A stretch of DNA of 64,000 bases from Pirellulales bacterium (GTDB lineage Bacteria; Planctomycetota; Planctomycetia; Pirellulales; JAEUIK01): assembly GCA_019745975.1 (NCBI GenBank), contig JAIESQ010000013.1:1-64000 (forward strand), in the 5' to 3' direction. How positions within the stretch are numbered: the stretch's first letter is position 1; the number at the start of each line of letters is the position of its first letter. The notes under the pieces were generated by a model that did not search any database, was not told the DNA's origin, and was given only the letters and a program-made list of their open reading frames with translations. The position numbers and the translations under genes were made by a program. Positions 9,075-17,504 of the stretch are shown here, in pieces.

Positions 9075-9589
9075 GGGTACTCGTAGTCGAGGTTAGCGAA
9101 CAGACCCACCATGATCCCGCTCACTTCGACCGACAGCTTGCCGTCGACGTGGGCCGAAGCCTCGGCAAAAGCGATCGGCGTGGGGCGTTCGGCGATCTTC
9201 TTGAAGTCGAGCCGATAGCTGACCAGCTTGTGGTGCGGTCGCACCTGTTCGCGAAACGTCAGCTTGCCGGCCTTCAGGGCGCGGCCACGGCCATCGAATC
9301 CGCTGTGCATCAGAAAGAAGCCGGCCAACTGCAGGATGGCATCGAGTTGCAGCACGCCAGGCATCACCGGATCGCCCTCGAAGTGGGAGAAGAAGAACCA
9401 CTCCTTGAAGAGCACGTCCTTCTCGGCCACGATCCAGCCCTTGCCGAATTGGCCGCCATCGAGGTGGATTTCGGGAATCCGATCGAACATCAACAGCGGG
9501 GGCGCCGGCAGCCGTCGCACCTTGTTCTCGCGATCGTGCACGCAGAGGTGCAGGACGTCCTTCTCTGAGTACGACGTTTTCGTCGTCAT
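9071..9589 (-). CDS. fabA: 3-hydroxydecanoyl-ACP dehydratase/isomerase (FabA type)
   Basis: The 172-residue protein has the hot-dog fold signature with catalytic His69 in SHFEGDPVMPGVLQLDA and Asp83, as in FabA, which dehydrates 3-hydroxydecanoyl-ACP and isomerises the double bond. The GRALKAGKL segment after it is also FabA-like. The ATG at 9589 has GAGG upstream; the frame remains open to 9637 but adds a non-family extension. It is the first gene of a two-gene operon with fabB. A FabZ-like dehydratase is the alternative, but the Asp catalytic partner and fabB coupling favour FabA. Confidence 0.85.
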   Translation of the reverse strand: MTTKTSYSEKDVLHLCVHDRENKVRRLPAPPLLMFDRIPEIHLDGGQFGKGWIVAEKDVLFKEWFFFSHFEGDPVMPGVLQLDAILQLAGFFLMHSGFDGRGRALKAGKLTFREQVRPHHKLVSYRLDFKKIAERPTPIAFAEASAHVDGKLSVEVSGIMVGLFANLDYEYP

Positions 9590-9937
9590 TTCGCCTCGAT
9601 CCTCCGTGCAGGCGAGCGGCCGGGCGCGGGCATCCATCCCTGGGATGCTTCGATTCGCGCTCCGTGGGCGCGGACCGATGCCGGCCCATTCTCCGCCCCG
9701 CGAGGTAGGCGAATACGAGCCTACCTAAATTGCCGTAGCAGCACTGTTGTGCAATCGGGCCAGCTTGGCAAGAGCAATTGTTGATAGCTGCGCTGTCAAT
9801 GAACCATCTGGAGCGATTTAGAACAGGGCTCCCGGCCTTCCGCTGGTCGGCCGGGGGTCATTCTCCGCGCAGCGAGGAATAGGGCGATTGCATCACGTGA
9901 GGCGGAATTCGGCGATCTTCAAGTGATGACAGCACAC
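9590..9937. other. Intergenic stretch upstream of fabA
   Basis: No convincing gene is present. The fabA promoter is expected here on the minus strand, but I cannot point to a clear -35/-10 pair. Confidence 0.4.
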
Positions 9938-10150
9938 TCACGCGGGGCGATTCTGGGCTTCACGCGGGATTCGCACATAGGCAACAAGAAAGAGCACGAC
10001 CCAGGTGGCATCCATGGCCGCGGAGGCCAGCATGGATGAATTGACACGACCGAGCGCAAACAGAATCAGAATGGTTGTAACAAAGCTCCCCTTGGCGGCG
10101 GCCGCCAGCAACATCGGCGGCCGGTAGCGGGCCGGGTCGGTGGCGCTCAC
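9938..10150 (-). pseudogene. Probable C-terminal half of a small membrane protein
   Basis: The 70 residues begin MSATDPARYRPPML and contain two hydrophobic segments, then end in VAYVRIPREAQ. Small four-helix proteins of about 130 residues often have DPARYRP at their midpoint followed by two helices and a tail of this kind, so this may be the second half of such a gene. The upstream sequence shows no matching first half in any frame. It could also be a short intact gene. No function can be given. Confidence 0.4.
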
Positions 10151-10359
10151 GAGGTTTTCAGTCTCAAGATTGTCACCGTCGGCGTCGTTCTTTGGAATGG
10201 TCTTGAGGGAAAGCCTGTGCCATGAGTCCGCGACCGTCGATGCCGCCCTTGACGCGGACTGGCGGGGGAACCGGCCGGACGGCGATCCGCGCGGGGGATC
10301 TTAGTTCCTGGCGATGGGGCAGGTTGGATCGCGCGTTCTCGATGGGCCAAGCCACTCGC

Positions 10360-10418
10360 TTGACATCCTAATTCGAGCGTCTAGATTGTGATTCGTCGTA
10401 TTTAACCAATTGGTAAAA
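10360..10418 (+). promoter_or_regulatory. Promoter with downstream operator for the AHSA1-type gene
   Basis: TTGACA (10360-10365) and TAGATT (10382-10387) are 16 nt apart, which places transcription start near 10394. Immediately after lies an 18-bp dyad centred on CCAATTGG (10401-10418) with one mismatched pair. An operator at the start point would suit a dimeric repressor of the ArsR or TetR kind. No such regulator gene is adjacent. Confidence 0.55.
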
Positions 10419-10482
10419 TACCTACCGGCCGCCGAGCGACGCGCTTGCTTTTAGCAGCCGCCGCACGACAAGGAGTCATGAA

Positions 10483-10953
10483 ATGACCCGCACTGCGAAT
10501 CCTGAGACAACGCTGCGAATGTCGCGAAGAATTGCCGCGGACCGCGAGCGCGTCTATGCGGCGCTGTTGGACGCCAACGTCTTGCAGCAGATCTGGTCGG
10601 CCGAAGCCTACACGATCGCGAGGATTGCGGTGGATCCACGAGTCGGCGGCGGCTGGCAGATGGCCATGCGCGACGAAGCCACCGGCACCGAAAACCGCTG
10701 TTCGGCGACGTATTTGGAGCTCGATCCGCCGCAACGCATCGTCTGGCTTACCAAATGGCACGACGGGCCGCTGGCCGACGCTGCCGAAATGCGCGTCACC
10801 TTGCAACTCTCGTCAATCGGTGGCGACACCCAGATCGACCTGGTGCATGAGTTCTTTCCCGACAGCACCACGCGCGACCATCACGCTTCGGGCTGGGGAG
10901 CCGGCTTCGATCGGCTCGCGGCCCTGCTGGAAGGGAGCCAGCAGGCTCGCTAG
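10483..10953 (+). CDS. SRPBCC/AHSA1-domain protein
   Basis: The 156-residue protein matches the AHSA1 branch of the START-like fold: an N-terminal strand with ADRERVYAALLD, the VDPRVGGGWQM turn, LELDPPQRIVWL, and a C-terminal helix GWGAGFDRLAALLEG. Such proteins form a deep hydrophobic cavity for a small ligand; relatives include activators of Hsp90 ATPase in eukaryotes and many uncharacterised bacterial stress genes. AGGAG precedes the ATG by 7 nt. The promoter and operator upstream show it is individually regulated. The ligand is unknown. Confidence 0.75.
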   Translation: MTRTANPETTLRMSRRIAADRERVYAALLDANVLQQIWSAEAYTIARIAVDPRVGGGWQMAMRDEATGTENRCSATYLELDPPQRIVWLTKWHDGPLADAAEMRVTLQLSSIGGDTQIDLVHEFFPDSTTRDHHASGWGAGFDRLAALLEGSQQAR

Positions 10954-11124
10954 TCGGTTCGTGCTCGCAGTTGATGTCGGAAGATCCGCATGCGTCAAAG
11001 CGGCAAGCGAGATCAACGAGAATTCGAATTGCGTCGCGCGTTCGGGGCCTTTTCTTTTCACGACGAGAGTAGCTTGAAGTACTTCGCCACGGGAAAGAGA
11101 CCAAAGCCGCTCTTTTCGTAGGTT

Positions 11125-11154
11125 CGGCGGGCCGGGGCATGGCCCGGCACGCCG
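11125..11154. repeat. Interrupted GC-rich hairpin in the 10.95-11.27 kb gap
   Basis: The 318-bp gap before the TPR gene holds one clear structure: CGGCG (11125-11129) and GCCGGG (11131-11136) pair with CCCGGC (11143-11148) and CGCCG (11150-11154). No T-run follows. It may be a dispersed intergenic repeat or a transcript hairpin. Nothing else is recognised in the gap. Confidence 0.45.
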
Positions 11155-11271
11155 ACTCGTGCCAGTCACAAGCACACGACCGCGGATCGACAAAGCTTGC
11201 CGCGCCGAGCCCAAGGAGTAAAACATGGCTGGCGAGCAGGTTGGAGTCGGGCAACGCACGGAGGCCTCCGC

Positions 11272-13293
11272 ATGGCGCGCGACAAAAGTCGGCAGCGAAA
11301 ACTCGAGCGAAAGGCCAAGAAGGCCGCGAAGCGACGCCAGCGGGTGCGCCAAGACGCCGCCAAAGCCAACTTGTCCTTAGGCGCTGCCCGCGGCCTGGAC
11401 GAAGCCGACGAGTTGCTCAACCGGGGCGAGTACGATCAGGCCGTCGAAGTGCTCGAGGAGCTGGGGCGACGCTATCCGCGTCGCCTGGAGATTCTATCTC
11501 GCCTGGCCGAGACATATTTCCGAACCAACAACCAGTGGTCGTATCAGGCGACCTGCGCACGACTGGTTGTCGTCGATCCTGACGAGCCGATGTCGTGGCT
11601 AGTGCTGGGTTCGGCGGCCCTAGGGAATGGCCAGGCCGCCACTGCCCAGCGGGCGTTTGCGCACTTGGCGGCCACCTGGCCCGATCATCCCGAGTCGGTC
11701 CAAGCGCGGCAGATGCAGGAATCGCTCCGCGAGTTTCTCGCGGACGAGTGTCGGCGACGCGGACTGGATGAAGAATCCGGAGTTCGCGTTCTGCTACTGC
11801 ACGACGAGGTCAATCTGCAATTGCACCTCGGAAATTACGACAAGACTTGCGACGCGGCGGCGCGACTGCTGACCATTTGCCCGACCTTTGCGCCCGCGCT
11901 GAATAATCGCAGCGAGGCGCATTTTCGCTCGGCCCGCTACGGTGAAGCGATCACCGATTGCCAGCGGGTGCTTCAATTCGATTCGACGAACTACCAGGCC
12001 CTGGCCAACTTGACGCGCTATCTGTATCTGTCCGGGCGTTTCGACGAAGCGCAAACGGCCGCGGCGGCGCTCAAAGCGTGTGAAGCGGACGAGCCCGATG
12101 CATTTCTCAAAAAAGCCGAGGCTTTTGCGCTCCGCGGCGACTGGGAAGCCGTCCGTCAGGCTGTGCGCGATGGCCAAAGCGTCTGGTCCGAATCGGGCGG
12201 AACGCCGGGGCTCGCCGAGCACCTGGCCGCCGTCGCGTCCGCCAACCTGGGCGATCTAGACGCGGCCCGCGAACACTGGCGCAGGGCCAAGGGATTCGCG
12301 TGGGCGAGTGCGAACCTCGAAGACTCGCAGCGGCCCGGCGGCAGCCGGCACGGTCCGTGGGCCTTTCCGCTCGAAAGCTGGTTGCCGCGCGGCGTGATCG
12401 CCGGGCTCGTCGAAACCATGGCGCCAACGCGCCGCGCGGCCGACGTGACGCGACTCGTCCGGCGGCATTTCGAGCGGTATCCACAAGTGGAGTTGTTAGC
12501 CGATCTCCTGCTGCAACGCAGCGACCCTAGCGCCTGCGAACTGCTGATTCGCCTGGCTCCGCTTGTTAAACGTCCCGCCATTTTCGCCGCGCTTAAATCG
12601 TTCGCGCTCGGAGAGCGGGGGAGCGACGAACTGCGGATGCAAACGCTGGTGGTGCTAACACAGGCGGGGCACGTCGAGGGCGAGGTTCAGGTCTGGCGCG
12701 AGGGAAAACCAGGTCCCATGCTGCTCATGTCGCAAGAGATCTTCCGCGAGCCGACCGTCAGCTTGCCGCCCGAGATCAACGATCTCATGGTCTCGGCCTA
12801 CGAGACCTTGCGCCAAGGCCGCGCCGCCGAAGCCGAGCGGCTCTTCGACAAAATCTTGCGATTGCGTCCCGACGACGTCTCGGTGCAATACAACCGAGCC
12901 GTCGCGCTGGGCCTCCAAGGTCGCAAACAGGAAGCTTTGGAGATCATCCGCCGGGTCCATCGCGATCAGCCCGATTACGTGTTCGCTCGCACGCACCTGG
13001 CCGACGAGTGCATCGCCGCCGGCGACCTGGAGGGGGCCAAATCGCTGCTGGCCCCCATCGCCCAAAAACGGCGGCTTCACGCCAGCGAGTACGCCGCGTG
13101 GTGCAGCGCGAACATCAACCTCGCGCTGGCGATGTGCGATCCCAAGGCGGCCAAAAGTTTCCTCAGCGCATGGGAGCAAGTCGATCCCGACGACGATCGG
13201 ATCGAGATCTGGAAAGAGCGCGTCCAAGGCGGGAGCGGTCTGCTCGAACGCTTGAAATTCCACCTGGGAATGTTAAGCGGCGACGCGAGATAG
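11272..13293 (+). CDS. Tetratricopeptide-repeat protein
   Basis: The 673-residue protein starts with a very basic segment (ARDKSRQRKLERKAKKAAKR) and continues as tandem helix pairs with TPR-like spacing. Clear examples are LLNRGEYDQAVEVLEELGRRYP, given here as LLNRGEYDQAVEVL near residue 50, and AYETLRQGRAAEAERLFDKI near 520. There is no signal peptide, so it should be cytoplasmic. TPR arrays act as protein-binding scaffolds; the partner is unknown. GGAGG precedes the ATG at 11272, and the frame upstream to 11197 does not look coding. Confidence 0.75.
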   Translation: MARDKSRQRKLERKAKKAAKRRQRVRQDAAKANLSLGAARGLDEADELLNRGEYDQAVEVLEELGRRYPRRLEILSRLAETYFRTNNQWSYQATCARLVVVDPDEPMSWLVLGSAALGNGQAATAQRAFAHLAATWPDHPESVQARQMQESLREFLADECRRRGLDEESGVRVLLLHDEVNLQLHLGNYDKTCDAAARLLTICPTFAPALNNRSEAHFRSARYGEAITDCQRVLQFDSTNYQALANLTRYLYLSGRFDEAQTAAAALKACEADEPDAFLKKAEAFALRGDWEAVRQAVRDGQSVWSESGGTPGLAEHLAAVASANLGDLDAAREHWRRAKGFAWASANLEDSQRPGGSRHGPWAFPLESWLPRGVIAGLVETMAPTRRAADVTRLVRRHFERYPQVELLADLLLQRSDPSACELLIRLAPLVKRPAIFAALKSFALGERGSDELRMQTLVVLTQAGHVEGEVQVWREGKPGPMLLMSQEIFREPTVSLPPEINDLMVSAYETLRQGRAAEAERLFDKILRLRPDDVSVQYNRAVALGLQGRKQEALEIIRRVHRDQPDYVFARTHLADECIAAGDLEGAKSLLAPIAQKRRLHASEYAAWCSANINLALAMCDPKAAKSFLSAWEQVDPDDDRIEIWKERVQGGSGLLERLKFHLGMLSGDAR

Positions 13294-13389
13294 TCGCCAC
13301 TTTGGTAGGCGACCCGACGACGGTGCGCTCGGCGGCAGCCGCGCAATTCGAAGCCGCCGTTACACCGGCTGCTGTGGAGATTGTCCAAG

Positions 13390-13428
13390 TGGAGGCGGCG
13401 GGAATCGAACCCGGACGACGGTTTCTCT
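13390..13428 (-). ncRNA. ssrA: tmRNA-like 3' end fragment, probable attachment-site remnant
   Basis: Read on the minus strand, this is GTCCGGGTTCGATTCCCGC followed by CGCCTCCA: a T-arm with the TTCGATT loop and the 3' acceptor strand. This ending is typical of tmRNA. The rest of the molecule is absent, because the sequence that should hold it (beyond 13430) is unrelated repeat A. The 3' end of ssrA is a frequent target of tyrosine recombinases, so this is probably an att core left by insertion or excision. A tRNA-Ser 3' fragment is the main alternative. Confidence 0.55.
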
Positions 13429-13431
13429 AAC

Positions 13432-13617
13432 CGATTCAATGGCCACGAGTTGCAGTCAGTGCAACAGGCGGGAGCAGCGCCTGAGCATCGCGCGAGCGTC
13501 ACTTGCGGTCACTGCTTGGCATCAACTGGCTCGCTGAACTCGTCGTTGCCGCCGTCAGTGTCTCGCATCGCCGACGCTTGGCTGGCTCTTCCTCCTCACA
13601 TTCGGGAGGCGATAATC
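13432..13617 (+). repeat. Direct repeat A (left boundary of 15.5-kb module)
   Basis: About 185 bp match the segment at 28912-29100 in the same orientation, at roughly 80% identity by eye. The longest shared blocks are around GCAGCGCCTGAGCATCG and CGAGCGTCACTTGCGGTCAC. It starts directly after the tmRNA-like fragment. The matching reading frames suggest remnants of one ancestral coding end (see the pseudogene entry). Confidence 0.75.
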
Positions 13618-13869
13618 ACGCTTGTCGACGCTGCCTTGCCGGTCGGCTGCGAAGGAGAATCGCCCACATTCGTGATCTCATCGACAAATGGGAATTGCGG
13701 CGAATGCCACCGAGGTGCAAACGACGCTGCTGCATGGCGGATCGCCCAAGACTGCCGGAGAATCATTCAAAGCTGCCTGCGTGAGGAAGAGTGGGCGGCT
13801 GCGGACCGGGAGTTTTTCGGGATTATCGCGGCGGCGTTGCGACTTCCGAGCCCATCCGGACTGCCATGA
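13437..13869 (+). pseudogene. Coding remnant resembling the tail of planctomycete integrases
   Basis: A plus-strand frame reads ...SVSRIADAWLALPPHIREA, then IITLVDAALP, then CRRIIQSCLREEEWAAADREFF before stopping at 13869. An LPPHIREAI-LTLV-type segment is, from memory, typical of the sequence trailing planctomycete tyrosine recombinase genes. The recombinase body with its catalytic Arg/His/Tyr is absent; upstream the frame runs into the tmRNA-like fragment and is not coding. In repeat B the same frame is broken by a stop. I read this as the leftover end of an integrase-linked gene, but the family link is not verified. Confidence 0.4.
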
Positions 13870-14946
13870 AGTCTGCCTGGAACGCCAAGACGATAAAGTT
13901 CTCGGGTGGCGATCCGGGAATCATCGCAACAGACACCTCCGGTCTATTTGTAAGCCGAGAATTCGGCATACAATGGTCCTCCGATTTATGGAAACGGATC
14001 GACACCACGACGCCTGTCGGTCATCCCCGCCACCTGGGCGTTTACCGCTCGCTCAGGACTGGGAATTGTTGCAGCAAGAGTCGCAGAACCGGCAAACGCT
14101 AGGGGGTAATCACCAGTGCGCTTTATTCCCAGGAAGCCGAGCAAAGGGACTTTCGCGGCTTAATGTCCTACCAGGGGCAACAGGTGGCAGTTGATTTGGT
14201 CAACGGTGTATCCAGAATCCCAAAGAGAGGTTTTCTGGTTCGGCGCGGGGAAGTCAACGATCATGACCTGACTTCGATTCTAGTTGCCTTGCAGCCGCGC
14301 CGCAACCTTGGGTCTGTTTCTCGTCTAGGCGATCCAACCGGCGATCCGTCGCAACTCGTTTACCGGTATCCGCGCTGCATTCTGGACGCCTCGAATGGCT
14401 CGAAACCGCTCTACATGACGCTGATTTACAGCGGGCCATCACGGCCTTGGCACTCAACGCCCGAGGCGATTCGCATTGCCATTGTGGCCATGATTCGAAT
14501 GATCTCACCGCGCACGCGACGAACCGGGCACTCACGAACTCCGTATTAATGCGCTTTGCTAGCGACTCCGACGTATCGGTGAAGATGTAGTGCGCTTGTC
14601 CGTATGAATCGGATAGCGACACCGCTCAACTTTGCATTCATCATGACCCAACCAGGCCTCAATTGGTGAAGTTCGCGATTCAGCCTGCCACGCCGAAGTG
14701 GAAGGGTCACGTACGATAGTTGCTGGGTTGAGGGAGCGACTTGGCAACGCCTTCATGCGCACTGCGTTGCTAGCAGTTGCCGACGCTTTGAGATGGTATC
14801 GCCACGGGCGAAACGTTAGACTCTAAAGCACCACTGCTGACCATTGGGCTGGGGAAATTTTCTGTGACTTCGCGAAGTTCATCTTTGTCGTGTGATGAAG
14901 ATCCGCGTCACGTCCCTGGCCCGGCCTGCTACCACAAGGAAGACTC
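13870..14946. other. Gene-poor stretch with broken reading frames
   Basis: No intact gene is supported. Short open stretches, such as 14163-14549 starting MSYQGQQVAVDLVNG, have partly protein-like composition but are interrupted by stops and frame changes and match no family I recognise. The region most likely contains decayed genes next to the integration boundary. Confidence 0.4.
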
Positions 14947-15435
14947 ATGTATTTTCCAGCGAAAAAGTTGAATGGACTTTTGTTTGCCGCGGTCTGCACT
15001 GTGGCCATCGCTGCCCAGGCATTCGGAGCGCCGCCTCCTGCGAAGGCTGGTGCCCACGGCCACGTTGAAGTGGGACCGCACAAGGGAGTGCTTATCGAGC
15101 TGGGTGAAGAGGAATATCACGCCGAGTTATTGGTAGACGAGAAGACGCACACCGTGTCGATCTTCCTGCTGGATGGAGCCGGCAAGAACAATGTCGCGAT
15201 CCCGGTGAAAGAGATTACGGTTACGCTGAAGCACGATGGCAAACCGGAGTCCTTCAAGCTGAAGGCCAAGCCACAGAAGTCAGATTCGGTGGGCATGTCG
15301 TCGATGTTTACGCTTAAGGACGAAGAGTTCGTCGATGATCTTCACCACAAAGGGAGCGATCCCCGGCTCACGCTCACTATAAAGGGCAAGCCTTACGATG
15401 CGAAGATCGAACTGGACCACAAAGACGGAGCATAA
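14947..15435 (+). CDS. Exported His-containing protein, metal-efflux accessory type
   Basis: The 162-residue protein has a signal peptide (hydrophobic residues 9-26, cleavage near AQAFGA). The mature start is His-rich (GAHGHVEVGPHKGVLIELG) and is followed by alternating strands such as EEYHAELLVDEKTHTVSIFLL, quoted in part as YHAELLVDEK. The tail includes FVDDLHHKGSDPRLTLTIKG. Proteins starting GPHKGxLIELG occur next to RND metal-efflux genes in planctomycetes, so a periplasmic metal-binding or adaptor-support role is likely but inferred. An AAGGAAG site precedes the ATG. Confidence 0.6.
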   Translation: MYFPAKKLNGLLFAAVCTVAIAAQAFGAPPPAKAGAHGHVEVGPHKGVLIELGEEEYHAELLVDEKTHTVSIFLLDGAGKNNVAIPVKEITVTLKHDGKPESFKLKAKPQKSDSVGMSSMFTLKDEEFVDDLHHKGSDPRLTLTIKGKPYDAKIELDHKDGA

Positions 15436-15976
15436 AGACGCAGCTAAGCCCAAAAGATGACGGCGATCTCGGGTCAATCTGAAGTAGGCCCACTCGAGGG
15501 CGAAAGTCTAATCCAGCTCGCTCATTTCGTACCTTTCGCACTACTTGCGTTTGACTGTCGGACCTCGTCCATTCAGTGTGACGATAATTCCGAGCCGAGG
15601 GCAGTGTCGAAAGAGCGACATGGCGCCTGGGAGCAGTCCTGAGACGGAACGGCGCCATATCTGAAACAGGGTCGCGATCGACAGCCGCTGCTGGGAACGC
15701 GTTGCTCAATTCTGACGGCGCGATGTGCGGCTCCGCTCAAGCCCCATAGACCGCCGCTTTGGCGAGTAAACGTCAAGTTGGCAGCGACGATCCGCTAGCC
15801 GACTATGACAGCGGCTATACCGCCTTGGCTGACACCGGCAAAAGACCGAAGATTTTCGTCACGTTCACGAGGATCCGAAAATTCGACTCAACTTCCACTT
15901 CTCACCCAGCCGATACACCCGTAAGCTATAAAAGGCCGACAGGCGGCCCCAATTCAATTTCATTGATGCAGGAATC
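15436..15976. other. Intergenic region before the Cys-rich exported gene
   Basis: No gene is supported. A frame at 15759-15980 has some protein-like composition but lacks an initiation signal. TATAAA at about 15929 lies some 45 nt before the next start and could be a -10 element, without a clear -35. Confidence 0.35.
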
Positions 15977-16420
15977 GTGAGACGGATGGCGCGGGCCTGG
16001 CTGCTAATCTGCTTGCTTGTGTTTGGGCCGGGAGGGCTATTGCTCTGTCCTTGCTCCGCGCAGCAATTTTTGTCTGCGCTTGCGGCCTCGAAACTCGATG
16101 GAGCGGTTCAACAAGTTCCTAAGGCACCCTGCTGCCCGGGACTGCCGACGCCTGCGCGCGGCATTCCATCCAGGGGACAGTCGTCAGGTGGATCGGAGTG
16201 TCCCTGCCAGTCTCGCGGAGAGACTGTCGTCGTCTCGACTGGCGCTCGGCAATTTAGCGAATCGAGTGCCAAGTGTCGCTGCCCTTTGATTGGCTTTCCG
16301 CAGCTGCGGTCATTTGACATCGCCAGGCTTCGCACGAAACTCAGCTTGATTGCTGAACTTGGCGGAGATTTCCTGTCGCCTCGTGATCGCCTGCACGTCA
16401 TCTGCCTCATGCGCTGTTGA
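15977..16420 (+). CDS. Cys-rich exported protein
   Basis: The 147-residue protein starts at GTG 15977 (AGGA upstream) or ATG 15986. A signal peptide (LLICLLVFGPGGLLLCPCSA) is followed by several Cys pairs: CPC, CC, CPC and CRC. The C-terminus ends RDRLHVICLMRC. A similar design (signal, Cys-rich middle, RLH-type C-terminus) is encoded at 43193-43594 at the head of the RND efflux operon. Metal binding in the periplasm is a reasonable inference; no defined family is assigned. Confidence 0.5.
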   Translation: MRRMARAWLLICLLVFGPGGLLLCPCSAQQFLSALAASKLDGAVQQVPKAPCCPGLPTPARGIPSRGQSSGGSECPCQSRGETVVVSTGARQFSESSAKCRCPLIGFPQLRSFDIARLRTKLSLIAELGGDFLSPRDRLHVICLMRC

Positions 16421-16660
16421 GGATTCTTGAGGAGTGCGTGTCTCTGCGCCCTTGGCGCGTTAGAGGCAGTCTTCCACTCCTACCGACCAGAACCATCCGC
16501 TTGACCAGGCCCTTCTGTGTCTCTCGGTGGTCTTTATCGTTCGCGATTTCGTTTGGCGGTTAGTACGCTCGTCGTTGACGTGCGGTCTGCCCCCAGGATT
16601 TCGCCGTCCCTAAACGACGGTCGTACCTCGCATCATCCAATCACTGTTAGGAAACTGCGC

Positions 16661-17341
16661 ATGTATCTCAACACGCTAGAAGATTCCGAATTTGAAGTTT
16701 CTTTGTCAGGTCCGCAATTTGATCCTGCTCGCGGCAACACGGCTTGCGAAGGAGCTGCAATCGATTTCCACTGCCCGCTCGGTGTACTGGTGATCGAGGA
16801 TCAGCGGCTGATGCTCAAGGCGATGGAGCAAGGTTTGCAAAGGCAAGGATTCGTGGTGTGGACTGCCCCCAACGGGCGTGAGGGAGTGGAGCTGTACCGG
16901 CGTTTCGGGGCAAAGATCGACATCGTGTTGTCGGACGTGCGGATGCCAGTCTTGGACGGACCGAAGACGCTCGACGCAATCCGCGAGATCAATCCGATTG
17001 TCCGTTTCTGCTTCATGACGAGTGATACGCGGGCTTCCACGCAGGCGAACTTGGTCGAGCGTGGAGCGCTATGTGTTTTTACGAAGCCCTTCCAGTCGGT
17101 GGCAGGGGTCGCAATGGAACTCTGGAAGCTCGCGAAGCAACCACCTGAATCCATTGGGGGCCTGGAAGTTGAGGAAGATAAACTCGCCGGCTTGCAAAAC
17201 GCGTTGAGCCAGTTCGAAGGGACTGCAAGAAGCAGCTCAATTAGATGGACGTTCTCGCCACTGATTCGATCGGTCATCGGGTTCGGCTCACTGTTTGGTA
17301 AGCCGCGATCAAAACCACCACGGTCCGTGCCACCAGCGTAA
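16661..17341 (+). CDS. Response regulator with a single receiver domain
   Basis: The 226-residue protein holds a CheY-like receiver domain at about residues 40-155. The acidic pocket is Glu46/Asp47 (VIEDQ), the phospho-acceptor Asp92 (VLSDVRMPVLDGP), the switch residue in FMTSD and Lys142 in FTKPF. No DNA-binding or enzymatic output domain follows; the C-terminal 70 residues are low in structure. No histidine kinase is encoded nearby, so it must take phosphate from a distant kinase. Its place before the carbonic anhydrase/SulP gene suggests a control role there, which is unproven. The ATG at 16661 has AGGA upstream. Confidence 0.75.
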   Translation: MYLNTLEDSEFEVSLSGPQFDPARGNTACEGAAIDFHCPLGVLVIEDQRLMLKAMEQGLQRQGFVVWTAPNGREGVELYRRFGAKIDIVLSDVRMPVLDGPKTLDAIREINPIVRFCFMTSDTRASTQANLVERGALCVFTKPFQSVAGVAMELWKLAKQPPESIGGLEVEEDKLAGLQNALSQFEGTARSSSIRWTFSPLIRSVIGFGSLFGKPRSKPPRSVPPA

Positions 17342-17504
17342 TAGGTCAGCTCTGCAGATTCTCATGTTTCATTCCTGTGTTCCCGGTTTTCAAAAGCCCG
17401 TTCCAATTCGCTTGCAGGTCAAAAAACAGAGAACGAGCGATGGTACTGCAAGACGCCGTATCTCGAATCGGTTCCTTCGCTGAATTGTAGAAGAGGACAT
17501 TGTC

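Noticed and set aside
7716-9086. Plus-strand frame of 456 residues across fabB
   Set aside because: It lies entirely opposite fabB, which has all catalytic motifs; the frame is Arg/His/Gly-rich without any motif.
13308-13445. Frames containing WRRRESNPDDG and VEAAGIEPG
   Set aside because: These peptides come from reading the tmRNA-like 3' end backwards, a known source of false proteins.
14163-14549. Frame MSYQGQQVAVDLVNG as an intact gene
   Set aside because: Part of it looks like protein, but there is no ribosome site, the end is low in character and neighbouring frames show decay; kept only as part of a gene-poor region.
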